Assembly (NCBI GenBank): GCA_948851665.1
Contig: CAQOWG010000005.1
Span: forward strand, 1 to 64,000
Length of the DNA stretch: 64,000 bases
Reading direction: 5' to 3'
Source of the DNA: an uncultured Candidatus Saccharibacteria bacterium
Lineage (GTDB): Bacteria > Patescibacteriota > Saccharimonadia > Saccharimonadales > Saccharimonadaceae
In this document: in pieces, positions 13,802-22,719 of the stretch
Layout of the letters: each line of letters begins with the position of its first letter
Numbering within the stretch: position 1 is the first letter of the stretch
Notes under the pieces: model-generated
What the model saw: the letters and a program-made list of their open reading frames with translations, nothing else
What the model was told of the DNA's origin: nothing
The model's database searches: none
Made by a program: the position numbers and the translations under genes

Positions 13802-14473
13802 TTAGCATAAATTGGCTATAATTTGGAGCTTTATATGACCATTGTGCTCAAGATTATCATAGAGAGCAATGAAATTGGGTAGTTTAGCAAGAAACTTGGT
13901 TTGGTGAGTTTTGAAGTAGGTTTTATAAAGAATTTCAATGGCAGCAGCAGTGATATTCAGGGCTAATTCACGAGCGCTAGTTTTGGATTTAGAAATGTCA
14001 TCAGCAAGTCTCGGTAAGGTCGCCGGTGTGGCGGCAATCATCTGTTTAGCGAGATTCATGATCTTGGTAGAGTATTCGGGTGGGTGATCGAGAGTAGATT
14101 TCTTGCGATGAATATAGACTTGGGAGCGAGAGAGGACGGTGGGGAGCAAGAGATTGGGCGCGGTGGTAAGTAAAATAAAATGGCAAAAATCAGATGGTTC
14201 TTCGAGAGTCTTAAGAAAAGCGTTTTCGGCGCTTTCGTTCATGGCATCGGCAGGCGAAATCACGAAATAGCGGTCAGTCGTTTCGCGGTGACTAGTGAGG
14301 GCGATAAATTCGCGCATTTGTTCGACGCTAATGATATTGGTCTTTTTGCTGGTGTCAGGAGTGAGATAAAGGGCATTTTTGAGTTCGAGTTTAGTATCTG
14401 GTGGCACAACAAAAATTGAGCAATGAGTACGCTTTGCGATGGCTGGGATGTCGGAAAGTCGGTCAAAAAACAT
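13802..14473 (-). CDS. holB: DNA polymerase III delta-prime-like clamp-loader subunit
   Basis: A 223-residue AAA+-like protein. It has the core of the delta-prime/DnaX family: SVEQMREFIALTSHR near residue 50, YFVISPADAMNESAENAFLK near 68-87, then LKTLEEPSDFCHFILLTT and LLPTVLSRSQ (the sensor 1 and SRC-like region). A Walker A loop is missing, as is normal for delta-prime, which does not hydrolyse ATP. At 223 residues it is shorter than the usual 300 or more and lacks part of the N-terminal subdomain, which fits reduced CPR proteins. The start overlaps the pseudouridine synthase stop (TGATG at 14471-14475), so it is co-translated. Confidence 0.75.
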   Translation of the reverse strand: MFFDRLSDIPAIAKRTHCSIFVVPPDTKLELKNALYLTPDTSKKTNIISVEQMREFIALTSHRETTDRYFVISPADAMNESAENAFLKTLEEPSDFCHFILLTTAPNLLLPTVLSRSQVYIHRKKSTLDHPPEYSTKIMNLAKQMIAATPATLPRLADDISKSKTSARELALNITAAAIEILYKTYFKTHQTKFLAKLPNFIALYDNLEHNGHIKLQIIANLC

Positions 14474-15375
14474 CACATTTCCATTAGTTTCGAGAATTCT
14501 GGCGGTAGTGAAGCGGAAAAGGTGCGGCGTTCGTTCCCTGTTCCGGCGGTTTGACCTGGGATAGTAATTTCAAGACTACCAGCATGGAGCATTAAACGCG
14601 GTGCAGAGTTAGCGTCGCCATAGACAGGGTCGCCGGCAATTGGTGTGCCGAGATATTTGAGGTGAACACGGAGTTGGTGAGTGCGGCCAGTGGTTGGTTT
14701 AAGTTCGAGGAGCGAATATTTATCGTTGCTGCTGAGAACTTTATAAAGAGTTTGGGAGGGTTTGCCATTTTCTGCGACCTGGAAAGTGGTGGGGTGTTTA
14801 AGATTGCGTGTGATGGGCAGGTCAATGAGCGCACTGTCGAGCTTTGGGCGCCCCTCGACAATGGCGTAGTAAGTTTTATGGGTTTTGCGGTCTTGGAATT
14901 GTTTGCGGAGCATGGTCTGGGTTTCGGGGTCTTTGGCCAAAATCACTACGCCGGAAGTGTTGCGGTCAAGTCGATGCACGAGTAAGCCGTAATTCTCCAA
15001 GGTGGCTTCGGGGCAATATTCGCCTTTGGCCATGCTGAGCAAGCCGGCAGGCTTGTCGATCACTAGTACATGGTCGTCTTCATAAATTACTGGCGGACGT
15101 GGTGGCAAGGCCGGTGCGTCGGGTACGTTCAAAGCAATCTTTGTGTCGGGTAATATTTTGGTGTTGGGCTTTGTGACAATTTCTCCGTCAACTGTCACAA
15201 AACCTTGTTTGATAAAAGTTTGCAAGCTGGCGCGATTATATTCAGGATGTTGTTCTACGAGTAGATGATCAAGGCGAACTTTCTCGGGCGCCAATGCGGC
15301 TTCTGGCAAGACATCATCACCGTTAATGACGCGCGAGAGTTTAGGTTTACTAAATTTTTTACCAGTACGAATCAT
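14473..15375 (-). CDS. RluA-family pseudouridine synthase
   Basis: A 300-residue protein with an N-terminal S4 RNA-binding domain (about residues 30-80, RLDHLLVEQ to VTVDGEIVTKPN) and a catalytic domain carrying HRLDRNTSGVVILAK near 131-145, whose Asp is the catalytic residue. Later motifs are PTTGRTHQLRVHL and GDPVYGD. The enzyme isomerises uridine in rRNA or tRNA. The exact target (RluC, RluD or TruC type) cannot be told from sequence alone. It overlaps trpS by four bases upstream and holB downstream, forming the trpS-rlu-holB operon. Confidence 0.93.
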   Translation of the reverse strand: MIRTGKKFSKPKLSRVINGDDVLPEAALAPEKVRLDHLLVEQHPEYNRASLQTFIKQGFVTVDGEIVTKPNTKILPDTKIALNVPDAPALPPRPPVIYEDDHVLVIDKPAGLLSMAKGEYCPEATLENYGLLVHRLDRNTSGVVILAKDPETQTMLRKQFQDRKTHKTYYAIVEGRPKLDSALIDLPITRNLKHPTTFQVAENGKPSQTLYKVLSSNDKYSLLELKPTTGRTHQLRVHLKYLGTPIAGDPVYGDANSAPRLMLHAGSLEITIPGQTAGTGNERRTFSASLPPEFSKLMEM

Positions 15376-16394
15376 CTCAGGCCAACTCGTTCTTGTACGG
15401 TTAATAACTTTGTGCTGGCAATTTCGTTGGCGTAGGCTTCACCTGCTTCGAGTAAATCGGTGATGGTTTGATCTTGAATGTTAGCAATCTTGGATTGGAA
15501 GGCTTCGAGCATGGTAGCGACCGATTCAGCAACTTTTTGCTTGAGATCGCCATAATGGGTTTCGCCAGCCCAGGTGGAGATGACTTCTTGCAGCGGAGCG
15601 TCATTTACGAGCGCTTCGATTTGTAATAGATTAGAAATGCCTGGTTGGTTAAACATATCATATTGGATTTTGCCGACCGAGTCGGTAATAGCAGACATGA
15701 TTTTCTTGCGAGCCGCCGTTGGGGCGTCGCTAAGCATAATTTTACTATTTTCAGCAGGAGTGGATTTACTCATTTTTTTCTCGGGATTCTGTAGGTCACG
15801 AATGCGAATTCCGTTATCGGTTTTCATGAATTTGATTTGGTCTTCAGGTTTGGCTGGCATGGTAAAAGTTTCGCCATATTTATGATTGAATCGTTCGGCT
15901 AGACGACGAGTGAGTTCGAGGTGCTGGAACTGGTCTTCGCCGACCGGAACGTAGGTTGCATCATAGAGCAGAATGTCGGCGGCCATGAGCACAGGGTAAT
16001 CAAAAATACCAACATTGACGCTATCTTTGCCTTCGCTTTTATCTTTGTACTGGGTCATGCGATTTAGCTCGCCCATGGTGGCGGTGCAATTCAAAATCCA
16101 GCAGAGTTCGGAATGAGCCGGGATGCGTGATTGACGATAGAAGTGGATATGGTCGTTTAGCTCAAGGCCGGCGGCTAGATAGATTTTGATAGTACGATAA
16201 AGATTATCGTGTAGACTGCCGTCAACTTCGGAAATAATTGAATGGAGATCGGGTGAGAAAATGTTGACGTGGCAATCCTTTTTACTATATTCGTTGGCGA
16301 GGCGAACCATTGGCAGCAATGCTCCCAGAAAATTACCGAGAGTAAGTTCGCTATTGGCGCGGATGCCAGTCAGAATAGTAGGATTTTTTGTCAT
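15372..16394 (-). CDS. trpS: Tryptophanyl-tRNA synthetase
   Basis: A 340-residue class I synthetase. It begins MTKNPTILTGIRANSELTLG; TLGNFLG is the HIGH-equivalent. It has VGEDQFQHLELTR, the family's binding loop, and KKMSKSTP, the KMSKS loop, near residue 211. It charges tRNA-Trp, whose gene is at 3692. The ATG at 16394 is chosen: a TTG five codons earlier is open but leaves no room for the AAAGAA-like ribosome site. First gene of the trpS-rlu-holB operon, divergent from the HD hydrolase. Confidence 0.96.
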   Translation of the reverse strand: MTKNPTILTGIRANSELTLGNFLGALLPMVRLANEYSKKDCHVNIFSPDLHSIISEVDGSLHDNLYRTIKIYLAAGLELNDHIHFYRQSRIPAHSELCWILNCTATMGELNRMTQYKDKSEGKDSVNVGIFDYPVLMAADILLYDATYVPVGEDQFQHLELTRRLAERFNHKYGETFTMPAKPEDQIKFMKTDNGIRIRDLQNPEKKMSKSTPAENSKIMLSDAPTAARKKIMSAITDSVGKIQYDMFNQPGISNLLQIEALVNDAPLQEVISTWAGETHYGDLKQKVAESVATMLEAFQSKIANIQDQTITDLLEAGEAYANEIASTKLLTVQERVGLR

Positions 16395-16503
16395 AATAGA
16401 TTCTTTCAAAATTAAAGTTGGTTTTGGATAATTATGACAGTCGCCAGAGTAGTTTATAACGCATATATTATATTATATCACAGTTTGATGTTACAATAAA
16501 ATC

Positions 16504-17139
16504 ATGGGCCAGTATCTAGTGGACTACATAGAAAAAGACGTTTTGCCTTTGTATGCGAGAAATGATTGGGCACATCAACTTTGGCATATTCGAGATGTAA
16601 TCAAAAAGAGCTTAAAACTGGCCAAGAAATATGCGGTTGATGTGAACATGGTTTATACGATTGCGGCCTTTCATGATTTGGGATGTTTTATTAGTCGAGA
16701 GAAGCATGAAGAAGTTTCAGCAAGATTGTTAGGTGAAGATGAGTTTATCTGCGGATATTTTTCGGACGATGAAATTCGAGTGATGAAGGAAGCGATTATG
16801 GACCATCGTGGATCTTTGGAATATGAGCCGAGGAGTATTTATGGAAAAATTATTGCTTCGGCGGATCGATTCACGACGATCGAAGGAGTTTTGCGAAGTA
16901 CACATAGTTTTACGTTGGAATTTTCGCCGGAACTTTCGTGGGAAGAGATGGTGGAGCGGAGTTTTCAGTATATTAAGAAGAAATATGGGAAAGGTGGATA
17001 TGCAAAAAGCCCTATCCCGAATTCAGAATTTGAAAAGTTTCTGGCCGAGATAGAGACTTATTTGCAAAGCTACGAATTGTTTGAGCAAGAGCTAAAAGAA
17101 GTGGATGAGTTTTTGAGAAAAGAGCATGGATTAGACTAG
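16504..17139 (+). CDS. HD-domain phosphohydrolase
   Basis: A 211-residue protein with the HD metal ligands in order: HIRDV at about residue 28, FHDLG at about 57-61, a distal His in DHRGSLEY, and SADRFTT near 121-127. HD enzymes cleave phosphate esters of nucleotides or cyclic nucleotides; the substrate here is unknown. TGTTACAAT lies six bases before the ATG, with no ribosome site, so the mRNA looks leaderless. It ends four bases inside the convergent gene at 17136. Confidence 0.85.
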   Translation: MGQYLVDYIEKDVLPLYARNDWAHQLWHIRDVIKKSLKLAKKYAVDVNMVYTIAAFHDLGCFISREKHEEVSARLLGEDEFICGYFSDDEIRVMKEAIMDHRGSLEYEPRSIYGKIIASADRFTTIEGVLRSTHSFTLEFSPELSWEEMVERSFQYIKKKYGKGGYAKSPIPNSEFEKFLAEIETYLQSYELFEQELKEVDEFLRKEHGLD

Positions 17140-17708
17140 CGATAGCTAGCAACTGTACATTTGCCGGTTTCTTTGTTGAAGGTTGCACCGAGCTTTTGGT
17201 CGTGCTTATCGACCCAGGTGTAAATTACGGAACCGTCAGAAATACTGGTCAAAGTTCCCTCTCCGCCGATTTTTTCGACTAGCTCCTTATAAGTAAATGA
17301 ACCGTTGTTGAGCATGCTTTGTAGCTCAGTTGCTGTTGGGAGTGTAATATTTTCGTCTTTCAAATTTTCTTTGTCAATGGCAGCTTGGATAGTGACGCTG
17401 TCATTATAGGCTTTGTAGGAAATCCAGTTTTTGGAATCGAATTTCCAAATTGGGTCGCTACCAATCATAGCGTCGGTAGTTGGTTCGAAGCCAACAAGTT
17501 CAGTGATTTCTTCCTGAGTGCTGCTGGGTTTGATTTTTTGCATGGCTTCGATAATAGTGACTTTTGCATTGGGATTTTGCTCGCTGGTAGTGTCGGAATT
17601 GTCCGTCTTTGGATCATCGTTACTACTGAATGCAAAAATTCCTGCCGCCGCAATCGCTACGATTGCTACTGCTACACAGATTCCGATGATAAGTTTTTGG
17701 TTTTTCAT
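17136..17708 (-). CDS. Membrane-anchored extracellular protein with BLIP-like repeats
   Basis: A 190-residue protein. It has one N-terminal hydrophobic helix (LIIGICVAVAIVAIAAAGIF), a Ser/Thr/Asp-rich linker, then two repeats resembling the beta-lactamase-inhibitor-like (DUF3862/BLIP) fold: the first around residues 50-110 (STQEEITELVGFEPTT to WKFDSKNWISYKAY), the second around 130-188 (TYKELVEKIGGEGTLTS to VIYTWVDKHDQKLGATF). Such domains mediate protein binding outside the cell. No lipobox Cys is seen at the helix end. GGGAG precedes the ATG, and a TGCTATAAT promoter lies at 17748-17756. Confidence 0.72.
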   Translation of the reverse strand: MKNQKLIIGICVAVAIVAIAAAGIFAFSSNDDPKTDNSDTTSEQNPNAKVTIIEAMQKIKPSSTQEEITELVGFEPTTDAMIGSDPIWKFDSKNWISYKAYNDSVTIQAAIDKENLKDENITLPTATELQSMLNNGSFTYKELVEKIGGEGTLTSISDGSVIYTWVDKHDQKLGATFNKETGKCTVASYR

Positions 17709-17747
17709 GGTAGAATTCTCCCGATTATGATTTTTAGTTGATTGTAT

Positions 17748-17756
17748 TTATTATAG
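17748..17756 (-). promoter_or_regulatory. Extended -10 promoter of the BLIP-like gene
   Basis: TGCTATAAT on the minus strand, about 39 bases before the ATG at 17708; the leader carries GGGAG. Confidence 0.55.
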
Positions 17757-17776
17757 CACGCATCGGCTCTGATTTT

Positions 17777-18426
17777 TTATGCCGGGCGTTTGGTTAGTGG
17801 CGAATTTTCCTGAATAGGGATTAACCTCGTCTTTATAGTATTAATGAAGGCGCATTTATGCACAATTCCAAATTTCTCTTTATCGGTCGTTAGGTCGTAT
17901 TTGATAAATAGGTCTGGTATGAAATAGTATTTATCGCTCGAGAAATTTCCGTACGCATTGTTCGTTTCCGTATACAAGCCTTGAAGCATATTGTATAAAA
18001 GATTCCATCTGTCGCAAGAGCCAACGTCGATTTCTTCGGGGGGGGGGCAATATTATTGGCTGGTGTTTCTGCCATATTTATTACTGATGACTTAATACTC
18101 AATTTTTTGTATACATCTTCCAGCACGCTATCCTCAAAATATTGGTTTAGTGCGACATTAATGCATTTATCAACATCCGTGTTTTTATTTACCACCATTA
18201 GCCTTACAGGAACTTCGTTTTTATAAAATACGATGGCATTGTGCTTATTGTTGATTGGGATGTCTTTTGGTTCAACCGTTATGATGCAGTTGCAATTTTT
18301 GACTATTTTATACTTATCAAATGCGATTTTGTTGTTCTCGAAGCCATCAACAAACGCACCATTAAAACATTCGCAATGGTTGTCATGTTGTTCGGTCCAT
18401 AAGTCGATGGTTTTGATGAGGGTCAT
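17777..18426 (-). pseudogene. Unknown gene interrupted at a C10 tract (possibly phase-variable)
   Basis: From the ATG at 18426 the frame MTLIKTIDLWTEQHDNHCEC runs to a tract of ten C (18038-18047 as G on the plus strand). In the present length it then reads low-quality sequence to a stop at 17890. With 8 or 11 C the reading joins the frame EEIDVGSCDRWNLLYNMLQ, which runs to 17777 and has coherent protein character (NFSSDKYYFIPDLFIKYDLT). The repaired protein is about 215 residues, hydrophilic, and of no family I know. TATAAT lies eight bases before the ATG. Either a slippage-prone on/off switch or a homopolymer sequencing error. Confidence 0.7.
18038..18047. repeat. Homopolymer G10/C10 tract inside a coding frame
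   Basis: Ten consecutive G on the plus strand. I noticed no comparable homopolymer elsewhere in the window outside terminators and glycine-codon runs. It lies at the exact point where the two halves of the coding frame part. Confidence 0.9.
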
Positions 18427-18488
18427 ATACTTATATTATATAATGTAAATTTGTGAGTTCATGCAAATCCATCAAATTACCCACGCTT

Positions 18489-19745
18489 CTAGTATGGGCA
18501 ATTCCGGTCGTACTCTTTCTTGAGAGCAGCTCGTTTCATTTGTTGCTCTTTAATCAACTTTACAGCGCCGGAAAAGTCTAAACTATTGAAATACTCAACT
18601 AAATGAATATTTCCCCTGAAGAAACTATACAAACTACGTTCGATTAACTCATAGCTTATTCCGCCAGATATTTTAAATAATTTAAATCTCTTTCCTATTT
18701 TTCCTCCAGGATCTTTATTTCGGTTTACTACTTTATAAAACTTATCGTACTCATTTCGATCAAATATTCGTACTGCGCAATCAATATGTTCAAAATTCTT
18801 CGCATTTTGATCGTAAACAAAATGCGCGAAACGCTGTATGACATATTTTTCGCCGACTCCTGCCATGGTGGATTGCGCCCAATCCAAATATGGAGAATAT
18901 TCTTCTACGAAAAACTGCCTGAGCCCCTTATTGGCATCAAGCATTGATGTGCGGAAAATTGTAATATATTGATTGTACACTTTTTCTTCAGGATTATCAC
19001 CGCTGAAGCGTTGCACCGTAAATTTTTCCGACTTGTCTTTGGAATCAAGAAGCCGTTGATTGAACTTCGGCCCAAACCAGGCATCGCATTCCATAATGTT
19101 GCAATAGCGTGACATGTCACCGATACGGAATGGATCTACTCTTGCCTCTACTTTTAGACCCTGTTGCATAGCAAAGTCCAATATCCTTGGTATATCGACG
19201 AAATTTGAATCGAAGTGGCGTCTTAAAAATTGGTGTAGGTAAATCCTGCGACCGTCCAGGAGATCTATGGCATGGTCTAATAATTTAGATCGATCTTGAA
19301 TCTCCGAGAGATTAATTAGGCCCTCTTTGGATATTGCGAGGTTGACTCCGTTAGGTAAAGGGGATGAGTTTTCTAGCAGTTGGCAAACATAGCTTTCATT
19401 ATTTTTTTGTTTTTCAGTCGCCAAGCAAGTAATAAGCCATTTTGTTATATTACATATGAAGGACTCTTCATCTTCGCTTTTGGACAAAAAGCAGATGTGA
19501 TGGTAGTTAAGTCTAGAGGAAGAACTGCACGCATCTTCATCCAAAAATACATCTTTGTGCGACTCTATTACGGGTTTTATCAATTCCGTAAGCTCCAAGA
19601 AATACTCATTTTCTCTGTGACGCATCGTGATTAGGGATTCGTTGTTATTAAATGCGTCGTCGGCAAGTAATTGTAAATTTCTTTGCACCATGTCGTTATT
19701 GTCTATGATGGCAAGATATGGGTCAGCATTAACATTCTTCTTCAT
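18489..19745 (-). CDS. Large protein of unknown function
   Basis: A 418-residue hydrophilic protein without signal peptide or membrane helices. The C-terminal half has a pattern I associate with an uncharacterised widespread family: ECDAWFGPKFN near 225, a YNQYITIFRTS-like strand, then YVIQRFAHFVYDQ and FEHIDCAVRIFDRNEYD near 310-340. The ATG at 19745 is fixed by TGGTATAAT lying six bases upstream; an earlier in-frame start would be upstream of transcription. Codon use is AT-rich like the next gene. With the C10-tract gene it forms an accessory patch next to tRNA-Ala. A defence or mobile-element role is conceivable but unsupported. Confidence 0.65.
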   Translation of the reverse strand: MKKNVNADPYLAIIDNNDMVQRNLQLLADDAFNNNESLITMRHRENEYFLELTELIKPVIESHKDVFLDEDACSSSSRLNYHHICFLSKSEDEESFICNITKWLITCLATEKQKNNESYVCQLLENSSPLPNGVNLAISKEGLINLSEIQDRSKLLDHAIDLLDGRRIYLHQFLRRHFDSNFVDIPRILDFAMQQGLKVEARVDPFRIGDMSRYCNIMECDAWFGPKFNQRLLDSKDKSEKFTVQRFSGDNPEEKVYNQYITIFRTSMLDANKGLRQFFVEEYSPYLDWAQSTMAGVGEKYVIQRFAHFVYDQNAKNFEHIDCAVRIFDRNEYDKFYKVVNRNKDPGGKIGKRFKLFKISGGISYELIERSLYSFFRGNIHLVEYFNSLDFSGAVKLIKEQQMKRAALKKEYDRNCPY

Positions 19746-19854
19746 GCACCTATTATACCAAACGACAAGATCCAATCCGCGCCGTCGTCGCTACGCGACC
19801 GGGCGGATAACGAACTCGGCGTTGAGATTCGATTCTATGCTAACTCCCAAGACA

Positions 19855-19880
19855 AAACAACCTTGACTTGCGTCAAGTTT
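19855..19880 (-). terminator. Terminator of tRNA-Ala
   Basis: On the minus strand, CTTGAC-GCAA-GTCAAG with flanking A/T pairs, then GTTTTG. It lies ten bases after the tRNA 3-prime end. Confidence 0.65.
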
Positions 19881-19889
19881 ATCCTGTCT

Positions 19890-19965
19890 TGGTGGAGTGC
19901 AGGAGATTCGAACTCCTCACCTCTTCCATGCCATGGAAGCGCTCTACCAAATGAGCTAGCACCCC
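19890..19965 (-). tRNA. tRNA-Ala (anticodon GGC)
   Basis: Acceptor GGGGTGC/GCACTCC includes the G3-U70 pair that marks alanine tRNAs. Anticodon loop ATGGCAT, T-loop TTCGAAT, discriminator A and encoded CCA. D-loop and T-loop are canonical, unlike those of tRNA-Thr. Confidence 0.97.
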
Positions 19966-20040
19966 GATAGGAGTATTATAGCAGTTTAGGGTGGCTTATG
20001 CAAGAGTAACTTTATCACAATTTGTTGCGACTATCCCAAA

Positions 20041-20706
20041 TTGTATGTTATTCTTAAGGAGAAGAATGGTGGGAGCACATTGAGAATAGAGAAGGAGAGT
20101 GATGTATTTATGGCACTGAATCATATCCGCCACGAAAAAGCTGGCGGGAGGCAATATGGCATGGGAAATCGTACAGAATTCTTTATGCGGATCTTTTATT
20201 CAGGCACAGACGTCGAAAAAGCGGAACGCAAAACTCCGGAAGAGATTTTTCAGTTCCTTTCAGGATACCATTTATATTTGGAGCGTGAGTACGGTCTGGC
20301 GACTGGCAGTATGTACTCACTAAAAATAAGCGACCATCCATTAGAGCTGCGCGGGTGCTTCAAATGCGAGTATGTACATGATTTTGGCTCAATTATGGAA
20401 TTCCTGAATGACTACTACGGTTTTACTCGTGAACGTAAAACTGACTTCGGTATCTGGAAGAAATACCGCAAGTTTAAAAAGGTCGAGTATTACACCCCCG
20501 CAGATTTAGGTGAGAAGCTCATCCAGCTTAGCAGAGAGCTGTATTTCCGGTACCAAACGCAGGAGTATATTGATGACCAACATTGCGATATTATTGCGTA
20601 CGATATTGATTTTGAATTTAATCATGTCGATGCTTGGTTGCGTTTCACAAATCTGTCCGGTGGCCACCCTGACTACATGACCACGGCTATGGTTATATCT
20701 ACCTGA
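20041..20706 (+). CDS. Soluble protein of unknown function
   Basis: A 221-residue protein with no recognised family. It is rich in aromatic residues, with an alternating strand-helix pattern (NRTEFFMRIFYSG, RGCFKCEYVHDFGSIMEFL, IIAYDIDFEFNHVDAWLRF). The longest frame starts at TTG 20041. An ATG at 20110 (MALNHIRHEK) with an upstream AAGGAG is an equally possible start and would give 198 residues. It stands alone between tRNA-Ala and a terminator at 20732. Confidence 0.55.
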   Translation: MYVILKEKNGGSTLRIEKESDVFMALNHIRHEKAGGRQYGMGNRTEFFMRIFYSGTDVEKAERKTPEEIFQFLSGYHLYLEREYGLATGSMYSLKISDHPLELRGCFKCEYVHDFGSIMEFLNDYYGFTRERKTDFGIWKKYRKFKKVEYYTPADLGEKLIQLSRELYFRYQTQEYIDDQHCDIIAYDIDFEFNHVDAWLRFTNLSGGHPDYMTTAMVIST

Positions 20707-20731
20707 CAACACCGCTCCTACTATTTCTTCG

Positions 20732-20755
20732 GCCCCGTTATTTTCGGGGCTTTTT
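20732..20755 (+). terminator. Intrinsic terminator
   Basis: GCCCCG and CGGGGC stem with a seven-base loop and five T, closing the gene that ends at 20706. Confidence 0.85.
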
Positions 20756-20779
20756 ACTGGAAATAGCCAAGATTTTTGC

Positions 20780-20785
20780 TATAAT
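20780..20785 (+). promoter_or_regulatory. -10 element of the 20810 operon
   Basis: TGCTATAAT with TATAAT at 20780-20785, giving a leader of about 17-18 bases before the ATG at 20810. Confidence 0.6.
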
Positions 20786-20809
20786 AATTATAGTTATCAA
20801 GTAAAACTT

Positions 20810-21508
20810 ATGAAAAACCAAAATCCCCAAAAGAATAGCCCCGAATCCAGTCCAAAATTTGCCGAAGGCCTCTGCTTTAAGAAGCTATTTTTCATTTTCT
20901 TGATTGGTTCGGTGATCGGTACGATTTATGAAGATATACTAATCTTTGTGCGGACATGGATGGAGACTGGCGTAGGAGTTTGGATGACACACCGCGGAGT
21001 AATCTATGGACCATTCAATGTGATTTATGGGTTTGGTGCGGCGCTGATGTGTTGGTTGCTGCTTCGGAAGCCGTACAAAAATTGGCAGATTTTCCTCTAT
21101 TCGGCTTTGATGGGTGGGGCGGTGGAGTATTTATTGAGTCTTGGTCAGGAACTGGTGATTGGCACACGATCGTGGGATTATAGCAACCAAATTCTCGATA
21201 TCAATGGCCGTACCACCTTGCCAATCATGTTGATTTGGGGAGCGATGGGGTTGGTTTTTATGAAAATCGTTTATCCGTGGGTATCGAGTTTGATCGAAAA
21301 GATTCCACCTGCGGTTGGCGAGAATTTGTTCATTGCATTGTTGATTTTTATGATTTTCAACATGGTGGTTTCCTGGTCGGCGTTAATTCGGCAAAATTTG
21401 CGACATCACGAAATCAGACCTTTGACGCCGATTGGGGAGTTCTATGATAGATACTATCCCGATGAGTTTTTGCGCAAATATTATACCAATATGGAAAGGC
21501 GGCAGTAG
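20810..21508 (+). CDS. CmpB/DUF1113-type membrane protein
   Basis: A 232-residue membrane protein of the family annotated as putative ABC transporter type IV (CmpB). Family features are FLIGSVIGTIYEDI in the first helix, HRGVIYGPFNVIYGFGA, a GGAVEYLLS helix, and RSWDYSNQ followed by NGRTTLPIMLIWGAMG. About five helices are visible. Transport function is not proven for the family. It is followed after two bases by a glycosyltransferase, so the pair may act in envelope polysaccharide work. A paralogue lies at 61785-62456. Confidence 0.82.
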   Translation: MKNQNPQKNSPESSPKFAEGLCFKKLFFIFLIGSVIGTIYEDILIFVRTWMETGVGVWMTHRGVIYGPFNVIYGFGAALMCWLLLRKPYKNWQIFLYSALMGGAVEYLLSLGQELVIGTRSWDYSNQILDINGRTTLPIMLIWGAMGLVFMKIVYPWVSSLIEKIPPAVGENLFIALLIFMIFNMVVSWSALIRQNLRHHEIRPLTPIGEFYDRYYPDEFLRKYYTNMERRQ

Positions 21509-21510
21509 AG

Positions 21511-22716
21511 ATGGCTATAATAACAATTGCGGGGGCAGGATTACTCATAGGTGGAGTGGGTGGTTTTTTGCTGGGTGGATGGTTGCTCAAATTTAGCCAT
21601 TTGACTTTACATCATCGAGAAAAAGAGCCACGTATTGCGGTTTTGATCCCGGCTCGAGACGAAAGTAAGGTAATTGAGGGGTTGCTTAGAAGTATTCAAC
21701 GCCAAAGTTATCCCGTGCGGGCGGAAGACGTCTATGTGATTTTGGAGAAGAATGAAGATCCGTCGCGAGCGATTGCCGAACAATACGGTAATACAGTAAT
21801 TTTGCGTAAAGATCTTAGCAAACAACGCAAAGGCTATGCGCTCAACGATGCGGTGCAGGAAATTTTAGAACGTAGTGAACAATATGATTTGTATTTTGTA
21901 TTTGACGCGGATAATATTCTCGCGAAGGATTATTTTGAGCAAATGTTAGAAAGTTATCGGCAGGGCTACGAAATGGCGATTGGTTATCGAGCGGCCAAGA
22001 ACGCGAACGATAATGTAATTTCGGCGGTTTCGAGTTTAACTTTTTCGATGATTAACGTGCTCGGGAATCATAAGCGCAAGAAACTGGGCGCGAATATTAT
22101 TTTTTCCGGAACGGGCTGTTATGTGAGTGGAAATTTGGTAGAGAAATGGGGTGGATGGCCATTTCATAGCTTGACTGAGGATTACGAAATGTCACTTTAC
22201 GCGATGGTGAAGAATATTCCGACTGATTATAACGAGCAGGCGACTTTTTATGACGAGCAACCAGTGCAATATGCCGAAACGGTAGCGCAACGTACGCGCT
22301 GGATCAAAGGTTATTTTGCGGCGCGTAGACTTTATTTGCCGCGAATGCGTGAGCTTCTGAGACATGATCGGCCGGAGAATTTTGGCAGCCTTATGAAAGA
22401 GCTAATCGGGGTAAAACCAATCATTCTGATGTTGATTGGAGCAATCTTGCTTATGGTTGACGGGCTTTTTGTGCGCTCAATTGGATTAAACGTAGATTGG
22501 TTGTGGCTGGGGGTTGGTGTGGTGGTGTTGGTATATGCGGTACTTCTAGTAATTACGGTGGTAATGCTTAGCCGCGAATGCTATAAACTGCGCCAAGGTC
22601 TAGAAATGAGGACGATTTTATTTAACCCAATTTATCTATTGACCTATGTATGGTGTGCACTAAAAGCTCTTTTTACTAAAGATGTGAAGTGGCAGAAAAC
22701 TAAACACGGTAAGTAA
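21511..22716 (+). CDS. Family 2 membrane glycosyltransferase
   Basis: A 401-residue processive-type GT2. An N-terminal helix (residues 3-27) precedes the GT-A domain. PRIAVLIPARDESKVIEGLL starts the fold, the FDADN motif near residue 131 is the metal-binding DxD equivalent, SLTEDYEM near 224 supplies the catalytic acid region, and QRTRWIKGYF near 258 is the QxxRW acceptor motif of cellulose or hyaluronan synthase-like enzymes. Two or three C-terminal helices follow. It transfers sugar from a nucleotide donor at the cytoplasmic face; donor and product are unknown. The start follows the CmpB-like gene after two bases. Confidence 0.9.
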   Translation: MAIITIAGAGLLIGGVGGFLLGGWLLKFSHLTLHHREKEPRIAVLIPARDESKVIEGLLRSIQRQSYPVRAEDVYVILEKNEDPSRAIAEQYGNTVILRKDLSKQRKGYALNDAVQEILERSEQYDLYFVFDADNILAKDYFEQMLESYRQGYEMAIGYRAAKNANDNVISAVSSLTFSMINVLGNHKRKKLGANIIFSGTGCYVSGNLVEKWGGWPFHSLTEDYEMSLYAMVKNIPTDYNEQATFYDEQPVQYAETVAQRTRWIKGYFAARRLYLPRMRELLRHDRPENFGSLMKELIGVKPIILMLIGAILLMVDGLFVRSIGLNVDWLWLGVGVVVLVYAVLLVITVVMLSRECYKLRQGLEMRTILFNPIYLLTYVWCALKALFTKDVKWQKTKHGK

Positions 22717-22719
22717 TGA

